A DNA stretch of 64,000 nucleotides, from assembly GCA_026419775.2 (NCBI GenBank), contig JAOPGA020000585.1, positions 1 to 64,000 on the forward strand, given 5' to 3'. The translations under genes were made by a program, and so were the position numbers. Shown piece after piece: positions 31,902-43,373 of this stretch (within the stretch, counting starts at the first letter, position 1; each line of letters starts with the position of its first letter). Origin of the DNA: Acrasis kona. Its lineage: Eukaryota; Heterolobosea; Eutetramitea; Acrasida; Acrasidae. The notes under the pieces were generated by a model. The model saw nothing but the letters and a program-made list of their open reading frames with translations. It ran no database searches and was not told the DNA's origin.

Positions 31902-33047
31902 TTATACAGCTGATGATCCTTTCTCAAACACTCTTTTAGCACTCAAATAATACATTGCGTCGACGTAACTCTCAGGTACAACTTTTGGTTGTTCATCTGA
32001 GACCCTAAAAGTAAAGTGGAAGAGATTAGTGAATTCCTTGTCACCTCTTGGCGGCTTAATGTACATTGCTTCTACGCGTACTACACAAAACTCTCCAACA
32101 GTATATGCAACTCTTGCCGTTACGGTCATGAAGGAATTAATTTCGACAGCTTTCATGAAGTAATTATCATCCAGAGACATGAACATTGGACGACTTTTAC
32201 TATGCCAGGCAGCAGCGCAATAAGCAAGCTCAATGCCTTCTCTCATAATGTACCCACCAAAAATCTTTCCATGTGTGTTTTTATTTTGTGGATGCAACAG
32301 TCTGCTATTGGTCAAAAGTGTACTGTTCATGGTGGCTGTGCTAATGTCTTGGATCTCAAATCCTCTTCTTCTCTTCTCCTCTTCCTTGAAGAATTCATGA
32401 ATCAATGAGGTTTCTCTTTCATTCGGTGGTTTAAGGGACAAAGAATTGACAGAAGCGCGTTTCCTTCTTTCTTGGTTACGTTCACCGGCTTGGTAATGTA
32501 TTTCATCTTCAGTATTATTTATTAAAAGCTGATGCACAGGTGCACTCTTGTGGTCCTTTGTTCTGGCCACCATTACAAAATAAGCTTCCATTACTTGAAT
32601 GTCTTTTGCTTTTGCTTCTATTCTAACTTCCATTGAAGAGTTTCCTACCCATGTTACCCATCCCTCAAAAAACAAATCATCTTCAATTGTTGGAGGATGT
32701 TTAAGATCAATGCGGTCAACGCATGCTGTCACAATGTAAACTGGCCTGTGCTGACTAAAACCGTCGGCATGTTTGTATGCAATTAAAGCTGCGAACCAAT
32801 CAAAATCCTCAAGTATTCTACCTATGCGAACGTATTTATCCATTGAGGAGTAGTTGTTGCGTAAGTTTGGTTGTGTGCTGAACGGAAGGCTCATGGTGCT
32901 AAAGGATTCTTTTGGTGCCTTCTTCCGTAATGCAAACTCAGAAAGGTGCTGCTCTGCTTCTCTTGTCTTTTGAACAAGCTCTTTGTACTTTTGCTGCATC
33001 ATAGAACGCCTGTGGTAGGGATTGGAAAAGTCATCATCGAGCTGCAT
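31902..33047 (-). CDS. ACOT9: ACOT9-like acyl-CoA thioesterase (double hotdog)
   Basis: 381 residues from the first in-frame ATG (33047). Two hotdog-fold domains are visible. The first includes IGRILEDFDWFAALIAYKH and VDRIDLKHPPTIEDDLFFEG. The second has the diagnostic NKNTHGKIFGGYIMREGIEL, with the HGxxFGG motif and helix that form the active site, and AAWHSKSRPMFMSLDDNYF. ACOT9 enzymes hydrolyse short- and branched-chain acyl-CoAs in mitochondria. A mitochondrial targeting peptide is not clear at this start, so location is uncertain. Stop TAA. Confidence 0.88.
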   Translation of the reverse strand: MQLDDDFSNPYHRRSMMQQKYKELVQKTREAEQHLSEFALRKKAPKESFSTMSLPFSTQPNLRNNYSSMDKYVRIGRILEDFDWFAALIAYKHADGFSQHRPVYIVTACVDRIDLKHPPTIEDDLFFEGWVTWVGNSSMEVRIEAKAKDIQVMEAYFVMVARTKDHKSAPVHQLLINNTEDEIHYQAGERNQERRKRASVNSLSLKPPNERETSLIHEFFKEEEKRRRGFEIQDISTATMNSTLLTNSRLLHPQNKNTHGKIFGGYIMREGIELAYCAAAWHSKSRPMFMSLDDNYFMKAVEINSFMTVTARVAYTVGEFCVVRVEAMYIKPPRGDKEFTNLFHFTFRVSDEQPKVVPESYVDAMYYLSAKRVFEKGSSAV

Positions 33048-33565
33048 CTTGGCGTAAACCAACTACTTTGTTTTGATCAAGTGTTTATTGTCAAACAATT
33101 TTTTTTCCGATAGTAATAGTCTTATTCACGGTTTTGGCAGACCTCTCTGGAGCTACAATCAACAAGAATGGCTTCAAGACCACATTTTATTATCACCTGA
33201 ATATAATGGACCTGCATTGCAGTACATTGGATTATGCATGAGATTTCGCGGCTGAGGCGCATCTGATTATTCAATATTTATGGACTGAATTACTTTGGTA
33301 TAAAGAAATGATAAATGCATCTCATAAAGAGATGTGATTTGCCTTGCTCCATCACTTTCTCTTCACATACAACATGATTTATACCTCTAACAGTAGAAAC
33401 ATAGTAAATATAATTGTTGATAATGTTGCTTCGCTAATCCTGCTGCACCTTAGGGTATCTGTTCACACTGACTTTGTAATAAGACAACCAATCTAAATTC
33501 GCTTGTCAACTCTGTGGTTGCAATTTTTTTGAGAAAAACTTTTCACATATAACACTAAATTGATC
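33048..33565. other. Divergent intergenic region
   Basis: About 520 bases between the starts of the thioesterase and NAC-beta genes; it should hold both promoters. A 60-codon plus frame at 33073-33255 is not convincing. Confidence 0.45.
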
Positions 33566-34102
33566 ATGCCACCAAAAGCAGCACCCAAACCAGCACCCAA
33601 AACTGAAGGATCCGAAAAGAAGTCCACACACACTTATGAAGTAAATCATGAAAAGCTAGAAAAGCTAAAGAAGGCCGCCGAGATGGTAAGAACCGGTGGA
33701 AAGGGAACCCCACGCAGAAAGTTCAAGGCAATCAGAAAGACATCTACTGCTGATGACGTCAAGGTCCAACAAGCACTCAGAAAATTCAACTTGAACAAGA
33801 TCCCCGATGTTAGCGAAGTAAACTTCATCTTGGAAAATGGAAACGCTATGTCATTCGATAGGCCAGCCGTACAAGCCGGTGGTGGAACCTTCGTCATTGC
33901 TGGTAAATACACAGAAAAGAGTATGTTCACATTTGTATTTTAACGTATCCTAACAATAACAGGCGCTGCTGAGTTGGCCAACCCAATTGAAAACGTTGAT
34001 TTACAAAAGCTTAAAGAGATGTACGAACAACTCCAAAAACAAGGTGCTCTACCAACTGATTCAAACATCCCAGATGTTGATACCTTTGAAACCGTCAACT
34101 AA
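33566..34102 (+). CDS. BTF3: Nascent polypeptide-associated complex beta subunit (BTF3)
   Basis: Exons 33566-33920 and 33963-34102, with a 42-nt intron, give 164 residues, the usual NAC-beta length. The ribosome-binding basic stretch GGKGTPRRKFKAIRK (family RRKxKxxxK) precedes the NAC domain: VQQALRKFNLNKIPDVSEVN, then GNAMSFDRPAVQA and FVIAGK. The end is QLQKQGALP. NAC shields nascent chains at the ribosome exit and sorts them away from wrong targeting. An unusual Pro/Ala/Lys N-terminal extension (PPKAAPKPAPKTEG) is present. Stop TAA. Confidence 0.95.
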
Positions 34103-34192
34103 AGTAATAAAATATCACTGTTATTTAAATTTTAAAAACTTGTTAATGAATTGTCCTTGTTGTTGAGTTGACCCCCTATTCACTAAACAACA

Positions 34193-35081
34193 ATGTCTAA
34201 CACAACAGGCAAACCAAAACGAAAAAAAAACTTGCTTGATAGCCTTGGAAGTGGATATGTGGATCAGCCTAAGAAGACCGTTCAAACATTATCTGAAGAA
34301 GAGGTCAACAGTGTCATAACCCAACCTAACATACTGTCTCCGTATGCATTCGATAAAAAGATGGAGGTGAAAGATAAAAAAAGAAAATCTGAAGATCATC
34401 AGGAGTTATCAAAACGAATTAAATTGGACTCTGCTCTTGAAGAGGAGTTTTGCGAATTCCATCAAACGAACCTGAGTAGACTGGTTGTATTTGACGTAGA
34501 GACAACTGGATTTTCCAAAGATGATCAAATTATAGAGATTGGTGCCATAGAAATAGTAAATGGGCGGATTACCGGAAACATGTTCCACAGTATGATACGA
34601 TTACCAGAGGGGTTGGTCGTCAACAAACATGCTAAAACTGTGCATAACATTTCCGAGGAACTTCTGTTGCGTGAATACAATTCTCAATATTATGATTCGA
34701 AAGAAGTTTTATCAAGATTTTTATCATTTGTTAATGGGTGTGCATTAGTAGCGCACAACTTGGCATTTGACGAACGAATGTTAAGGCAGGATGCTGTCAA
34801 AAATGGCCTGGAACAAATTCTTTTAAAAAGCACAGAAAACTCATTTTGTACAATGGTAAGTCGGTAATTGTGTTTATTAAAAACAAAAGTCTTTTTTTAA
34901 AAGAGCATTTAGCAACAAGTCTTGTGATCTTGACAGTGTTTGTTTTTATTTTGGAGTGGACAGCAGTGTTAGGGATAGATTTGGACATAATGCCTTGAGT
35001 GACGCCATGTTAACCGCAAAAGTAAGATTCTTTGAATTGGTTTCTAAACGAGTTGCTTCATTAGATATTTGTTTACTATGA
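34193..35081 (+). CDS. DnaQ-like (DEDDh) 3'-5' exonuclease
   Basis: Exons 34193-34863 and 34913-35081, with a 49-nt intron, give 279 residues. A basic, nuclear-localisation-like N-terminus (KPKRKKN; later KDKKRKS) precedes the exonuclease: ExoI VVFDVETTGF with the DxE pair, IIEIGAIEIV, ExoII CALVAHNLAFDERML with NxxFD, and ExoIII FGHNALSDAMLTAKV with H-x4-D. All DEDDh residues are present. This is the proofreading-subunit/TREX fold, probably nuclear DNA or RNA processing; the exact subfamily is open. Stop TGA. Confidence 0.85.
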
Positions 35082-35320
35082 CGAGCTTGTGAGATGTGGT
35101 AGCGAGATGAAAACATTTAAAAATCAAGTCAATGAAACACCTAATGCAACAAATAAAGACGTTTAATACATACTTGCAATTAATTATCATTTCAAAAGAC
35201 TATCACTTCCTTGTGTATTGTTGGTGTTTGAAATTATCTCAAGTTGCCGTCCAACTTATTTACCGCTCCTACTTCAAGGGAAAGACAAATGTACTTGTCG
35301 CATCCGAGGAATTGTAATCA

Positions 35321-36902
35321 ATGCGTGAATACAATTTGACTGTTGATGACTATGCTAACACACATGGAGTGAACATTGATGACACACAAGAGCAGAACCC
35401 ACTTATTGCAGAAAGACACACAGCAGTGGAGGTTACAGAGAGTGTTAACGTTAAAAAGGTGGAGCCTGTGAAAAAGCAGAGGTTAATATCCCTTGATGTT
35501 TTTCGCGGAATTACCATATGGACAATGATGCTTGTAAACCACGCTGATGGTGGCTGGTATGTACTAAATCACGCTCAATGGTAAGTCGTACAAATTAATT
35601 AATGTAATCACAACAGGCATGGTGTCACAATTGCAGATTTCGTGATGCCACTTTTCTTGTTCATTGTAGGTGCTTCAGTATCTCTTTCTATGGTAAAATC
35701 AGTGGAAAGACAAACAGAAACAAAAACTTCACTTTTCAAAAAAATATCTATCAGAACCATTAAGGTATGTACCTCAACAAGAGTATAGTAAATTGAGTAC
35801 TAATTTCAAAGTTATTTATTCTTGGAATACTTTTGCAGGGTGGCGATTTTCCAAATTTTGATCTTCAAAAAGTTAGGCCGATGGGAGTCCTACAACGCAT
35901 AGCTATTGTGTACTTTACCGTTTCAATTTGCATGATCTTCATTCCCCGTGTTTCATCAAGTAAAATTGACAATTGGATTGCAAAGAGCAACTTTAAAGCA
36001 AAAGCATTCTTATAGTAAGTGTTTAATTAAAATTCAAAATGTTAAAATGTACATAGCGCCACAATAGGAGCGGGAGGTATTTTTGATGTTTTTATTAGGT
36101 ACATTGGCACGTGGTTAGTTTGTCTGGTGACTATCGTATTCACTCTTATTATAACTTTTGCTGTTCCAGTTCCTGACTGTGGGTGAGTGTTATTGTTTTC
36201 ATTATTTTTAATCAACTCAGACGAGGTCAACTCACAACACGATGCAATGTAGCAGGATATCTTGACGAACTAATTATATCTCCACCACACATGTTTGGGG
36301 GCGCAACGTGCAAACAAGCAGATCCGCCGTGTATAAACTTTGAACCAGAAGGAATTTTAAGTACAATTGCTGCATTGACGAGTGGTTTTATTGGTTTGTA
36401 TTTTGGTCATACATTAAATAGATACCCAAGTCACATGAAGAGACTTCTTCATTGGTTGGTTTTGGGACTTTTCATGTTGGTTGTTTCATTAATTCTACAT
36501 TTCACAGTTTATCCCTTTAATAAGAATTTATACACATATAGTTTCGTTCTATTAATGGGCGGTAGTTCGGCTCTTCTTTTAGTTTTGTGTTACTCTATAG
36601 TTGATGTTCCTAAATCAAAATTTCCAAAATACCTTTCAATGCCTTTTATTGTGCTGGGAATGAATGCAATTGCAATCTATGTTATTGACGAACTCTTACC
36701 TATCGTTTTTGGTTATAGACAATGGGGTGGGTGGTTCTACTGGAGAGATAGGTCGAACGGACTTGTTCCATGGGTGTATAGGACATTTTTCACTGCATTA
36801 CCAGACAAGTGGGCAATCTTTTGCTACGCACTGACGGATACATTTATTATGATCATAATTGCTTCTGTATTTTATCGTAGAAAATTGTTCTTTAAAGTAT
36901 AA
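35321..36902 (+). CDS. HGSNAT-like acyltransferase, multi-pass membrane
   Basis: Five exons (35321-35580, 35617-35764, 35812-36014, 36057-36182, 36221-36902) give 472 residues; introns are 36, 47, 42 and 38 nt. The signature SLDVFRGITIWTMMLVNHAD, then NHAQWHGVTIADFVMPLFLF across the first splice, matches lysosomal heparan-alpha-glucosaminide N-acetyltransferase, whose active His lies in the HAxWxG motif. Later RPMGVLQRIAIVYF and FEPEGILSTIAALTSGFIGL are family landmarks. About 9-10 membrane helices. The family moves acetyl groups across a membrane onto glucosamine; the real acceptor in a protist is unknown. Stop TAA. Confidence 0.87.
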
Positions 36903-37391
36903 TAAATTTAATTTTACTTATAGTTTGTGTTCGTTGTTGGGAATTCTTTCTTTACAGGATTTGTAACCACAATACAAAATCAAACTAAAACAAACTGATC
37001 AATAAGCCGATTATCATATAGTAAGCAAGGATACCAACAGCAATCTGAACGAGAACTAAAGTAATTTAATTTCGGCTTCCGAAGTCATGACCTTTCGTGA
37101 TAGACGGACTAACAGCGTATTCTGTTTTAATAGTTTATAGCCCTAAAACTTTTTTACTTCATTTTCGGTCTCACTTTTAGCACCCCGGATAGCACTAAAA
37201 AGTACAATACAGGATTAAACAAAATGGCGCACGAAGTCATTTTTGGAGCTGTGGATGGAAGATTACCCTAGTAACTTGCTTAGTCTAGAATATTGCTTCT
37301 CGCATCGTGCGTGATACGGGGCACACTTGATAACCTTGCTTTATTTTAGGAGACATTGATTGATCCAGTAAAGACTGTTGAATAGGTGACG
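36903..37391. other. Intergenic, possible upstream coding fragment
   Basis: About 490 bases. An ATG near 37225 opens a short frame (MAHEVIFGAVDGRLP) that stops at TAG. Bases 37351-37384 are open in the frame of the next gene but interrupted by a TAG. A 5' exon of the ATPase gene could lie here; I could not find a consistent splice. Confidence 0.35.
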
Positions 37392-38717
37392 ATGGCTCAT
37401 TTTGACCGAAAGGTGCTGTGTGTGATTGCCGAGTTGGTGTTAAGGGTGGGGATGAAGACTTTTCATTCCAGAGACCCAGTTAAACCAGAGAATTCTTTCT
37501 ATGTGGATCCCAATGAATGGAACCAGCAATACCTACAACCTATAATAGATCAAGGCAAACACGCCATACTTTTAGGACCTAGCCAAAGTGGAAAAACGTC
37601 AAGAGCTTTATTATACCAGTCTGTGTTAAAATGCAACGGTTATTTATGCCTTTACATCTCCGCAATGAACATGGCACTCCCACCAAGTGATTTGTTTAAT
37701 CGGTTCAAGCTTGAAATGAAGGATCAACTCTTGCAATTTGGTCAAAAATATCAAATAGATTTCAATAGTTTCGCCGGATTCTTTGACAGCAAGTTCAACA
37801 AACCGATGGTACTCATTATTGACGAGATTGACGCATTAGGGGCTGCACATGTCAATGCTGAACAACGAAGAGAATTCCTTTCCGTTATCAAAAGTCAGAA
37901 GGATAGGAGAATAGCAGGAGGGATTGTGACTCTCGTAGCAACAATAGCCATTTCGAATGTATTCGTAATAAACGATACAATTGGAAGCTCCGCATATATC
38001 ATGGACGTTGTGTATGCACCATTCTTTTCACTAGATCAAACAAGAACATTGTTTAGTCAGTACGAAACACAGAACGGCATATCTGTTGATCCCAAGATAG
38101 TCGAACAAATTTACGAATTCACGAACGGCGCACCGGGTTTAACAGCAATTATGGGTCAGCAGCTTGATAATGAGAAAAAAAGGCTTAAAAGAGTACCCAA
38201 TCCATCGGAATGGCACACATTCTTGAATTCCAAAACCTGCATTAGAAACGTTTTGCAGACTGCCAACTACTCGCTCATGTATAACCATCTTCTTCGTGAT
38301 AAACACGTTTTCAACATACTCCTCGATCATTTGAGCAATAAAAGACCGCTGGGAGCGATTCAAAAGGATGATTTGGACTTTTTACAAAAAATCAACGTGA
38401 TACGTGTTGTCAAAAACAATGTTACGGTAGCGAATCCTTTTGTGCTTTGTTTGATTGCATACATGATGAGAAAAGAACCATCAAATCGCCAGAATCCTAC
38501 GCTTCTTTCGCCTAACGGCAATGTTGATGTCAAAAATCTCATATTGGAAGCAGCAAAGTTAATCAATCCGTTTGATGTTTTACTGCAAGAGAAACAAGCA
38601 TCCAATAACCATTGTTCCAATTGCCCACCAGGGTACAAGGAGATAACCTATGTAAATGCATTCAAAAAAGCTATGGAAGAATTAATGCAAGCATACCAGC
38701 ACAGCAAGATTTATTGA
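37392..38717 (+). CDS. P-loop ATPase (STAND/AAA-like) of unknown role
   Basis: 441 residues from the ATG at 37392. Walker A is HAILLGPSQSGKTSRA and Walker B PMVLIIDEIDALG, with a sensor-like GIVTLVATIAIS strand. A winged-helix-like region follows (YEFTNGAPGLTAIMGQQLDN, typical of archaeal/STAND ATPases). The C-terminal part (VTVANPFVLCLIAYMM onward) resembles domains that follow such ATPases in large protist and fungal families, sometimes near Crinkler-type proteins, but I cannot confirm this. The protein ends TGA. A 5' exon may be missing. Confidence 0.7.
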   Translation: MAHFDRKVLCVIAELVLRVGMKTFHSRDPVKPENSFYVDPNEWNQQYLQPIIDQGKHAILLGPSQSGKTSRALLYQSVLKCNGYLCLYISAMNMALPPSDLFNRFKLEMKDQLLQFGQKYQIDFNSFAGFFDSKFNKPMVLIIDEIDALGAAHVNAEQRREFLSVIKSQKDRRIAGGIVTLVATIAISNVFVINDTIGSSAYIMDVVYAPFFSLDQTRTLFSQYETQNGISVDPKIVEQIYEFTNGAPGLTAIMGQQLDNEKKRLKRVPNPSEWHTFLNSKTCIRNVLQTANYSLMYNHLLRDKHVFNILLDHLSNKRPLGAIQKDDLDFLQKINVIRVVKNNVTVANPFVLCLIAYMMRKEPSNRQNPTLLSPNGNVDVKNLILEAAKLINPFDVLLQEKQASNNHCSNCPPGYKEITYVNAFKKAMEELMQAYQHSKIY

Positions 38718-39230
38718 ACAAGGTCAAAGGTGCTTTGCAGAATGTAATTAAGAACAGCAATAAAATGATGCATTGCTTAAATCTAGTTTTATTCGACTGT
38801 CCCTTACGTCAAGTTCTTCTCCATAACATAAATATTTAAAAAACACAGATATAAGAAAGTATAAAAAAAACAAGCAGATTTCGAAAATCTTTCATTCTAA
38901 TTTGAATTGTTAATTCAATTTATTATGTGAATCAACTCAAAACTCCTGACATAAACTTCAAGGTTTCTATAATAATAAATTACACTACATTGATAAATTA
39001 AGTAATATGTTAATCAAAGTATAGTAGAATGGTTATTTATTATTTAAATTTTACCATCTTCTTTTATTACTTGAGCATGACAACGGTATGTAAACGATTT
39101 CATAATACCCTTAATTGTTGCTATATAAAATTGTAGGGATGCTAGATGATTAATTTCAATTTATCTTAAAATAATATTAAGATTGAAGTAAGTCAACCTT
39201 CATACGAACACAAAATGAACTTGACAGAGT
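38718..39230. other. AT-rich convergent 3' region
   Basis: About 510 very AT-rich bases between the 3' ends of the ATPase and PrimPol genes. A frame across 38612-38839 is a shadow of the ATPase end. Nothing else seen. Confidence 0.5.
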
Positions 39231-40887
39231 TTAAGGTTTATCTTTTTTATTTTGTAAGAATTTGGGTAGATATTCCTGCGGTATCTTCTTCTCTACTGAT
39301 TCATATTTTTGAGCAACACAATCAGGATCAAAACTGAAGCAGACCATTAGTATTGAAAAAGAGTCACACATACCATTTCTGAAAGTATATACCGCCACCT
39401 CTCTGTAGGTCTATCAAATACATGACATGATTGCTCTTATGCTCACGACCTATATTTCCACAATATCTATTACCTCCAATCTGGTAGATTATGGTCTGCT
39501 TGGAGGGATTATATTGGTGAGACCGAACGAACCCCTTGTTATCTATTACGGTTAAGATGAACTCCTTAAGTAAGTCCAAATCCTTCTGTGTTAAAACTTC
39601 ATCAGGATTATAAGCATCAAACGACGAAAAGGAGAAACGAACAGGCTTCTTGGTGGACGGAGACTCAGCACGCACATTATCCTTAGATATTGACAATGCG
39701 ATGGTGTCCTGGTGAACATTAGAGATGAGAGACTTTAAAAAACAATCTTTTTGGTCAACGAAAGGGAGCTTATTACAAACTGCTACATTAAGCATGACGT
39801 CACTATTTAACTTTTTTGATAACATGCATCTAAAAGCACGATTTCTTGTATACACTCCTTGATCAATCACACATGTGTTTCTTTCGATAATCACTTCCTC
39901 ATCTTCGTGAAGGCTCTCATCTATAATGTCCAGATTGGAAACGAACAATGCATCAATTAATGGATCAGTACTTCGTAGCGGCCTTAGATGATGGTTAATA
40001 AATATTTTTACAAATCTATTCATGTGATCAAAGTTGTCTTGAAAAGCACATTCTGTCTTGTCCTCACTGCAGGTCCGGAGTTTTATGATTAAATGGCGGG
40101 AATATTTTTCGCTCTTTGTGGAGTCAAGATCAAGTACGTCTTCTGGTTCAAAAGTAATGGGCCTGTCGAAAATTTTTTCTTCCTTTGATAAAAATAATTT
40201 TAGTTCCTTCAATATGGTGGGCACGCAGTTTTCCTTGTCGAATTTTGGATTCTTCTTCAAGTCGGCCTCTATGTCAAAGTACAAGTAGCATGGGCGGTCC
40301 TCTTGGATGATTTCGTAAAAGTGTCTAACGTCGGGATGTAATTGAAAGTAGAACTGAGTAAAAAATGTAATTGAACTTAACATGAAGTATCTTTCCTGTT
40401 TAAAGCCCTCGAAAACATCTGCTGCGTACTTTTTAAAAAACTGTTCGTTCATCATTTGAGGATTGAATTGGAATGAAAATATGAAGAGCTCATCTTTGCA
40501 AAGTTTAATCATGTCAGAGTGGTGGTTTTCGTTTTGAAACGCGAGCATGTCTCCATTTGTCATGTTCTCCAAAACAACTTCCAAGTATCTGAACGCGTCT
40601 TTTTGCTTCTTGAATATTTTGCACATGTTAAGTACTCCATTGCGATCCTTTTCTTTTAGCGCAATCATCTGCCTCCTTCTGCCCTCTACTTCTGAGGATG
40701 AAGGTGGTGATTTCACAGGAGAAGGAATAATATCTTCCGCAGGTTCATCCTTCTTTATACTAGAATAAAATACATTTGATGGGATCTCGTCGAGTGGACT
40801 CCTTTTGAGCTTCTTAGATGGTGGTTCACTCATCGATTGACAAGGTGTTTTTGTAATGTTGTCAGTTGATTTTTTTCGAAAGGACAT
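39231..40887 (-). CDS. PRIMPOL: Primase-polymerase PrimPol
   Basis: Exons 40887-39374 and 39333-39231, with a 40-nt intron, give 538 residues (human 560). The archaeo-eukaryotic primase core shows motif I PCYLYFDIEADL (catalytic DxE at about 205-207), SRHLIIKL (motif II SxH) and GVYTRNRAFRCMLSKK (motif III region with the VYTRNR signature). The zinc knuckle is Cys and His in NRYCGNIGREHKSNH and two Cys in QKCFDPDC. That second half exists only after splicing. PrimPol reprimes stalled replication forks in nucleus and mitochondria. The N-terminal 80 residues are basic/Pro-rich and unique. Stop TAA. Confidence 0.95.
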
Positions 40888-41028
40888 GTGAATGTTTACT
40901 CTACTACTTAAGTTTATGCTCCACGTCTATACTAAAACGTATGAATGTGGCTTACAGGGGCAGTGCTGCAACTTTAAAGATTTTTGTTTGAAGCTTTACA
41001 ATATTCAACTTGATTATTGATTCACACG

Positions 41029-42470
41029 ATGGTGAAAGTCAACAACATCAGTCGAGATGACCAAGCCTTCACCAGAGATAAATCTACAGAACCATTTAAA
41101 CAATTCTATAACCCCGACCAATCCATACATCGATTCGAAAAGCCAAGAGAATATGTGAGAGCTATAAATGCTGCGAAAATGGACGACATACACGCCAAAC
41201 CATTCTTAGACGACTTGAGTGGACATATGGATACACCACAAGTTATTGCTTTACACTCAAAAAAGTTAGTATTTACATTACAATTTAATTTACTTTGAAG
41301 CATGGGATATCTACTCACAGGTGCATGTGACGGTGAGATTAAACTATGGAATGTCCCCAGCAGAAGGGCTGTTCAATCTATCAAAGCTCATAATTCTTTT
41401 GTAAATGGCATTGTAGTGGATCCAGAAGGCGAATATTTTTACTCTTGTGGAACAGACAGATACCTAAAGAAATGGAAGTTGGATACAAAAACATTAGAAC
41501 CTGAAAAGTCACCCGTTGCAAACTACATCACAGATAATGGTTTATTGTAAGGAGCTTCTTGTAAACTGTCAACTTACTTTATAGATGCATGGACCATCAC
41601 TACAAACAAAACTTGTTAGTTACAGCTGGTGACGTCATAACAGTATGGGATACAACCCGTTTGATTCCAACCCAATCCTTTGACTTGCAAATGTTACATA
41701 CCATGGAAACCGTATTTGCAGTCAAGTACAATAAAGTTGAATGTGACATTGTAGCCTATTGTTGCCGTGATAGGAGCGTAGGTCTATATGACGTTAGAAG
41801 TGGAGAAGTAGTCAGAAGGCTTGTGATGGCAAGAAAGTCAAACGCAGTTTGTTGGAACCCCATGCAACCTTTCCATTTCAGTCTCGCCAACGAAGATTCC
41901 AACGCTTATACATTTGACATGAGAAAGTTAGGTGACGGACCCATCATGATGCACTCAGGACACACCAACGCCGTCATGGACATTGACTACTCCCCGACAG
42001 GATCTGAGTTTGTCACCGGAAGTTACGATAAAACAATTAGGATCTTCAAAACGGACACAACCAATTACAAGTCAAGAGAACTTTACCACACACGAAGAAT
42101 GCAAAGAATCTTTTCAGTAAAGTTCTCATCCGACTCAAGATTCGTATTCAGCGGAAGCGACGACCACGCAGTAAGGATATGGAAAACAAACCGTTCGGAA
42201 CCACTTCGCAACATGTCCATCAAGGAAGAAAAAACATTACAGTACAATAAAAAGTTGGTGGAAAGATATAAACACATGGAGGAAGTTCGTAGAATAGACC
42301 AAAGAAGACATGTACCAAAACTGGTTCTGAAGGATGCAAAGATTTTACAAGATAAGAGAGAGGCGTCCGACAGAAGACAGAGAAACCAAGAAAAGTATGC
42401 AATGAAGAAGGGATCAAAGATAGAGAAGCCGGTAGCCATGAAGAAACATTTCTTAAGGGAGGAAGAATAA
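41029..42470 (+). CDS. DCAF13: SOF1/DCAF13 WD40 ribosome-biogenesis factor
   Basis: Exons 41029-41264, 41301-41546 and 41585-42470 give 455 residues; introns are 36 and 38 nt. Five to seven WD40 blades are seen, e.g. LTGACDGEIKLWN, FYSCGTDRYLKKW, FVTGSYDKTIRIF and FVFSGSDDHAVRIW. The family-specific N-terminus (FEKPREYVRAINAAKMD) and the basic Sof1 tail (KKLVERYKHMEEVRRIDQRR, HVPKLVLKDAKI) are complete. SOF1 is a U3 snoRNP-associated small-subunit processome factor in the nucleolus. Stop TAA. Confidence 0.96.
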
Positions 42471-42608
42471 TGGACTGTTGGCGTTTCTCTTCACAATCGG
42501 TTGTGATTACAATAAATTTTGTAACATTCTTTTTAATTACATTTTAATTAATTTTTATCCGAGATTGGAAATTGGGTTGTTGATTGCTCAATCAAAATTA
42601 AAAACGAA

Positions 42609-43333
42609 ATGAACGATATTTTTTCTCCCGGCTTTCGTGAATTCAGCAGCCAATTATTAACCGCATTCTGTAAAGGTACAGAGCACAATGTTGTTGATAA
42701 AAGCGAGGTTATCCATCTATTTGAGAAGTTTGTTGATAATAATTTCGAAACCATTCAAAAATACGCCTATGTCGATCCTACAAAGAATTATACTCGCAAC
42801 CTTATACTAGAAAATGAACATTTTAGCCTTATGGTGCTTTGTTGGAATCCCTATGCAAAGAGGTAAATAATATTAATTTCACATTGTTTTGATAACAAAA
42901 CTCTAGTTGCATACATGCACACGGTGGATCCCAATGCTGGCTTAGAGTCCTGAAGGGGCAAGTCAAGGAGTGTTTGTGGGATTGTGATCCTTATAAAGAG
43001 TCGAAAATAAATACACCCCCACATCGTGTTAGTTTTGCTAATCCTAATGATGTTTTGTACATTGATGACAATAAAGGTGTTCATTGTATTGAGAACTTGG
43101 AAAATCCCACCATAACATTACATTGTTATGCACCTCCATACAAAAGTAGCAAATGTTTTGATGCTAGTACAGGAGCAGAGTTTATAGGTAGCAGTATATT
43201 TGACTCTGAGAGCCTTCTACTCAAGAATCCAAACCTCTCACCCTTTGAAGAGATTTATGGTGGAGATGAAGTGATGGAAGATGCTGGTTGCGGATGTGAC
43301 GATTATGGTAAAGATTGTTCCTGTGGACACTAG
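42609..43333 (+). CDS. CDO1: Cysteine dioxygenase
   Basis: Exons 42609-42862 and 42907-43333, with a 44-nt intron, give 226 residues. The cupin iron site is present: HAH in SCIHAHGGSQCWLRVLKG, with the Cys that forms the Cys-Tyr crosslink, and the third His in GVHCIENL. This is followed by LHCYAPPY, carrying the conserved Tyr. CDO oxidises L-cysteine to cysteine sulfinate with O2, controlling cysteine level and feeding taurine and sulfate formation. A Cys/Asp-rich tail (CGCDDYGKDCSCGH) is unusual. Stop TAG. Confidence 0.92.
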
Positions 43334-43373
43334 TGTATATTAACTCAAAACATTGTATTATAAATATAACTTT

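Noticed and set aside
34904-34912. Frameshift at TAG in the DnaQ-like exonuclease
   Set aside because: A donor at 34864 with acceptor ending at that TAG gives a 49-nt intron and an intact ExoIII region.
38612-38839. Extra exon after the P-loop ATPase (frame with LLNKVKGALQNVI)
   Set aside because: It overlaps the ATPase end in another frame with no splice signals between; probably a shadow.
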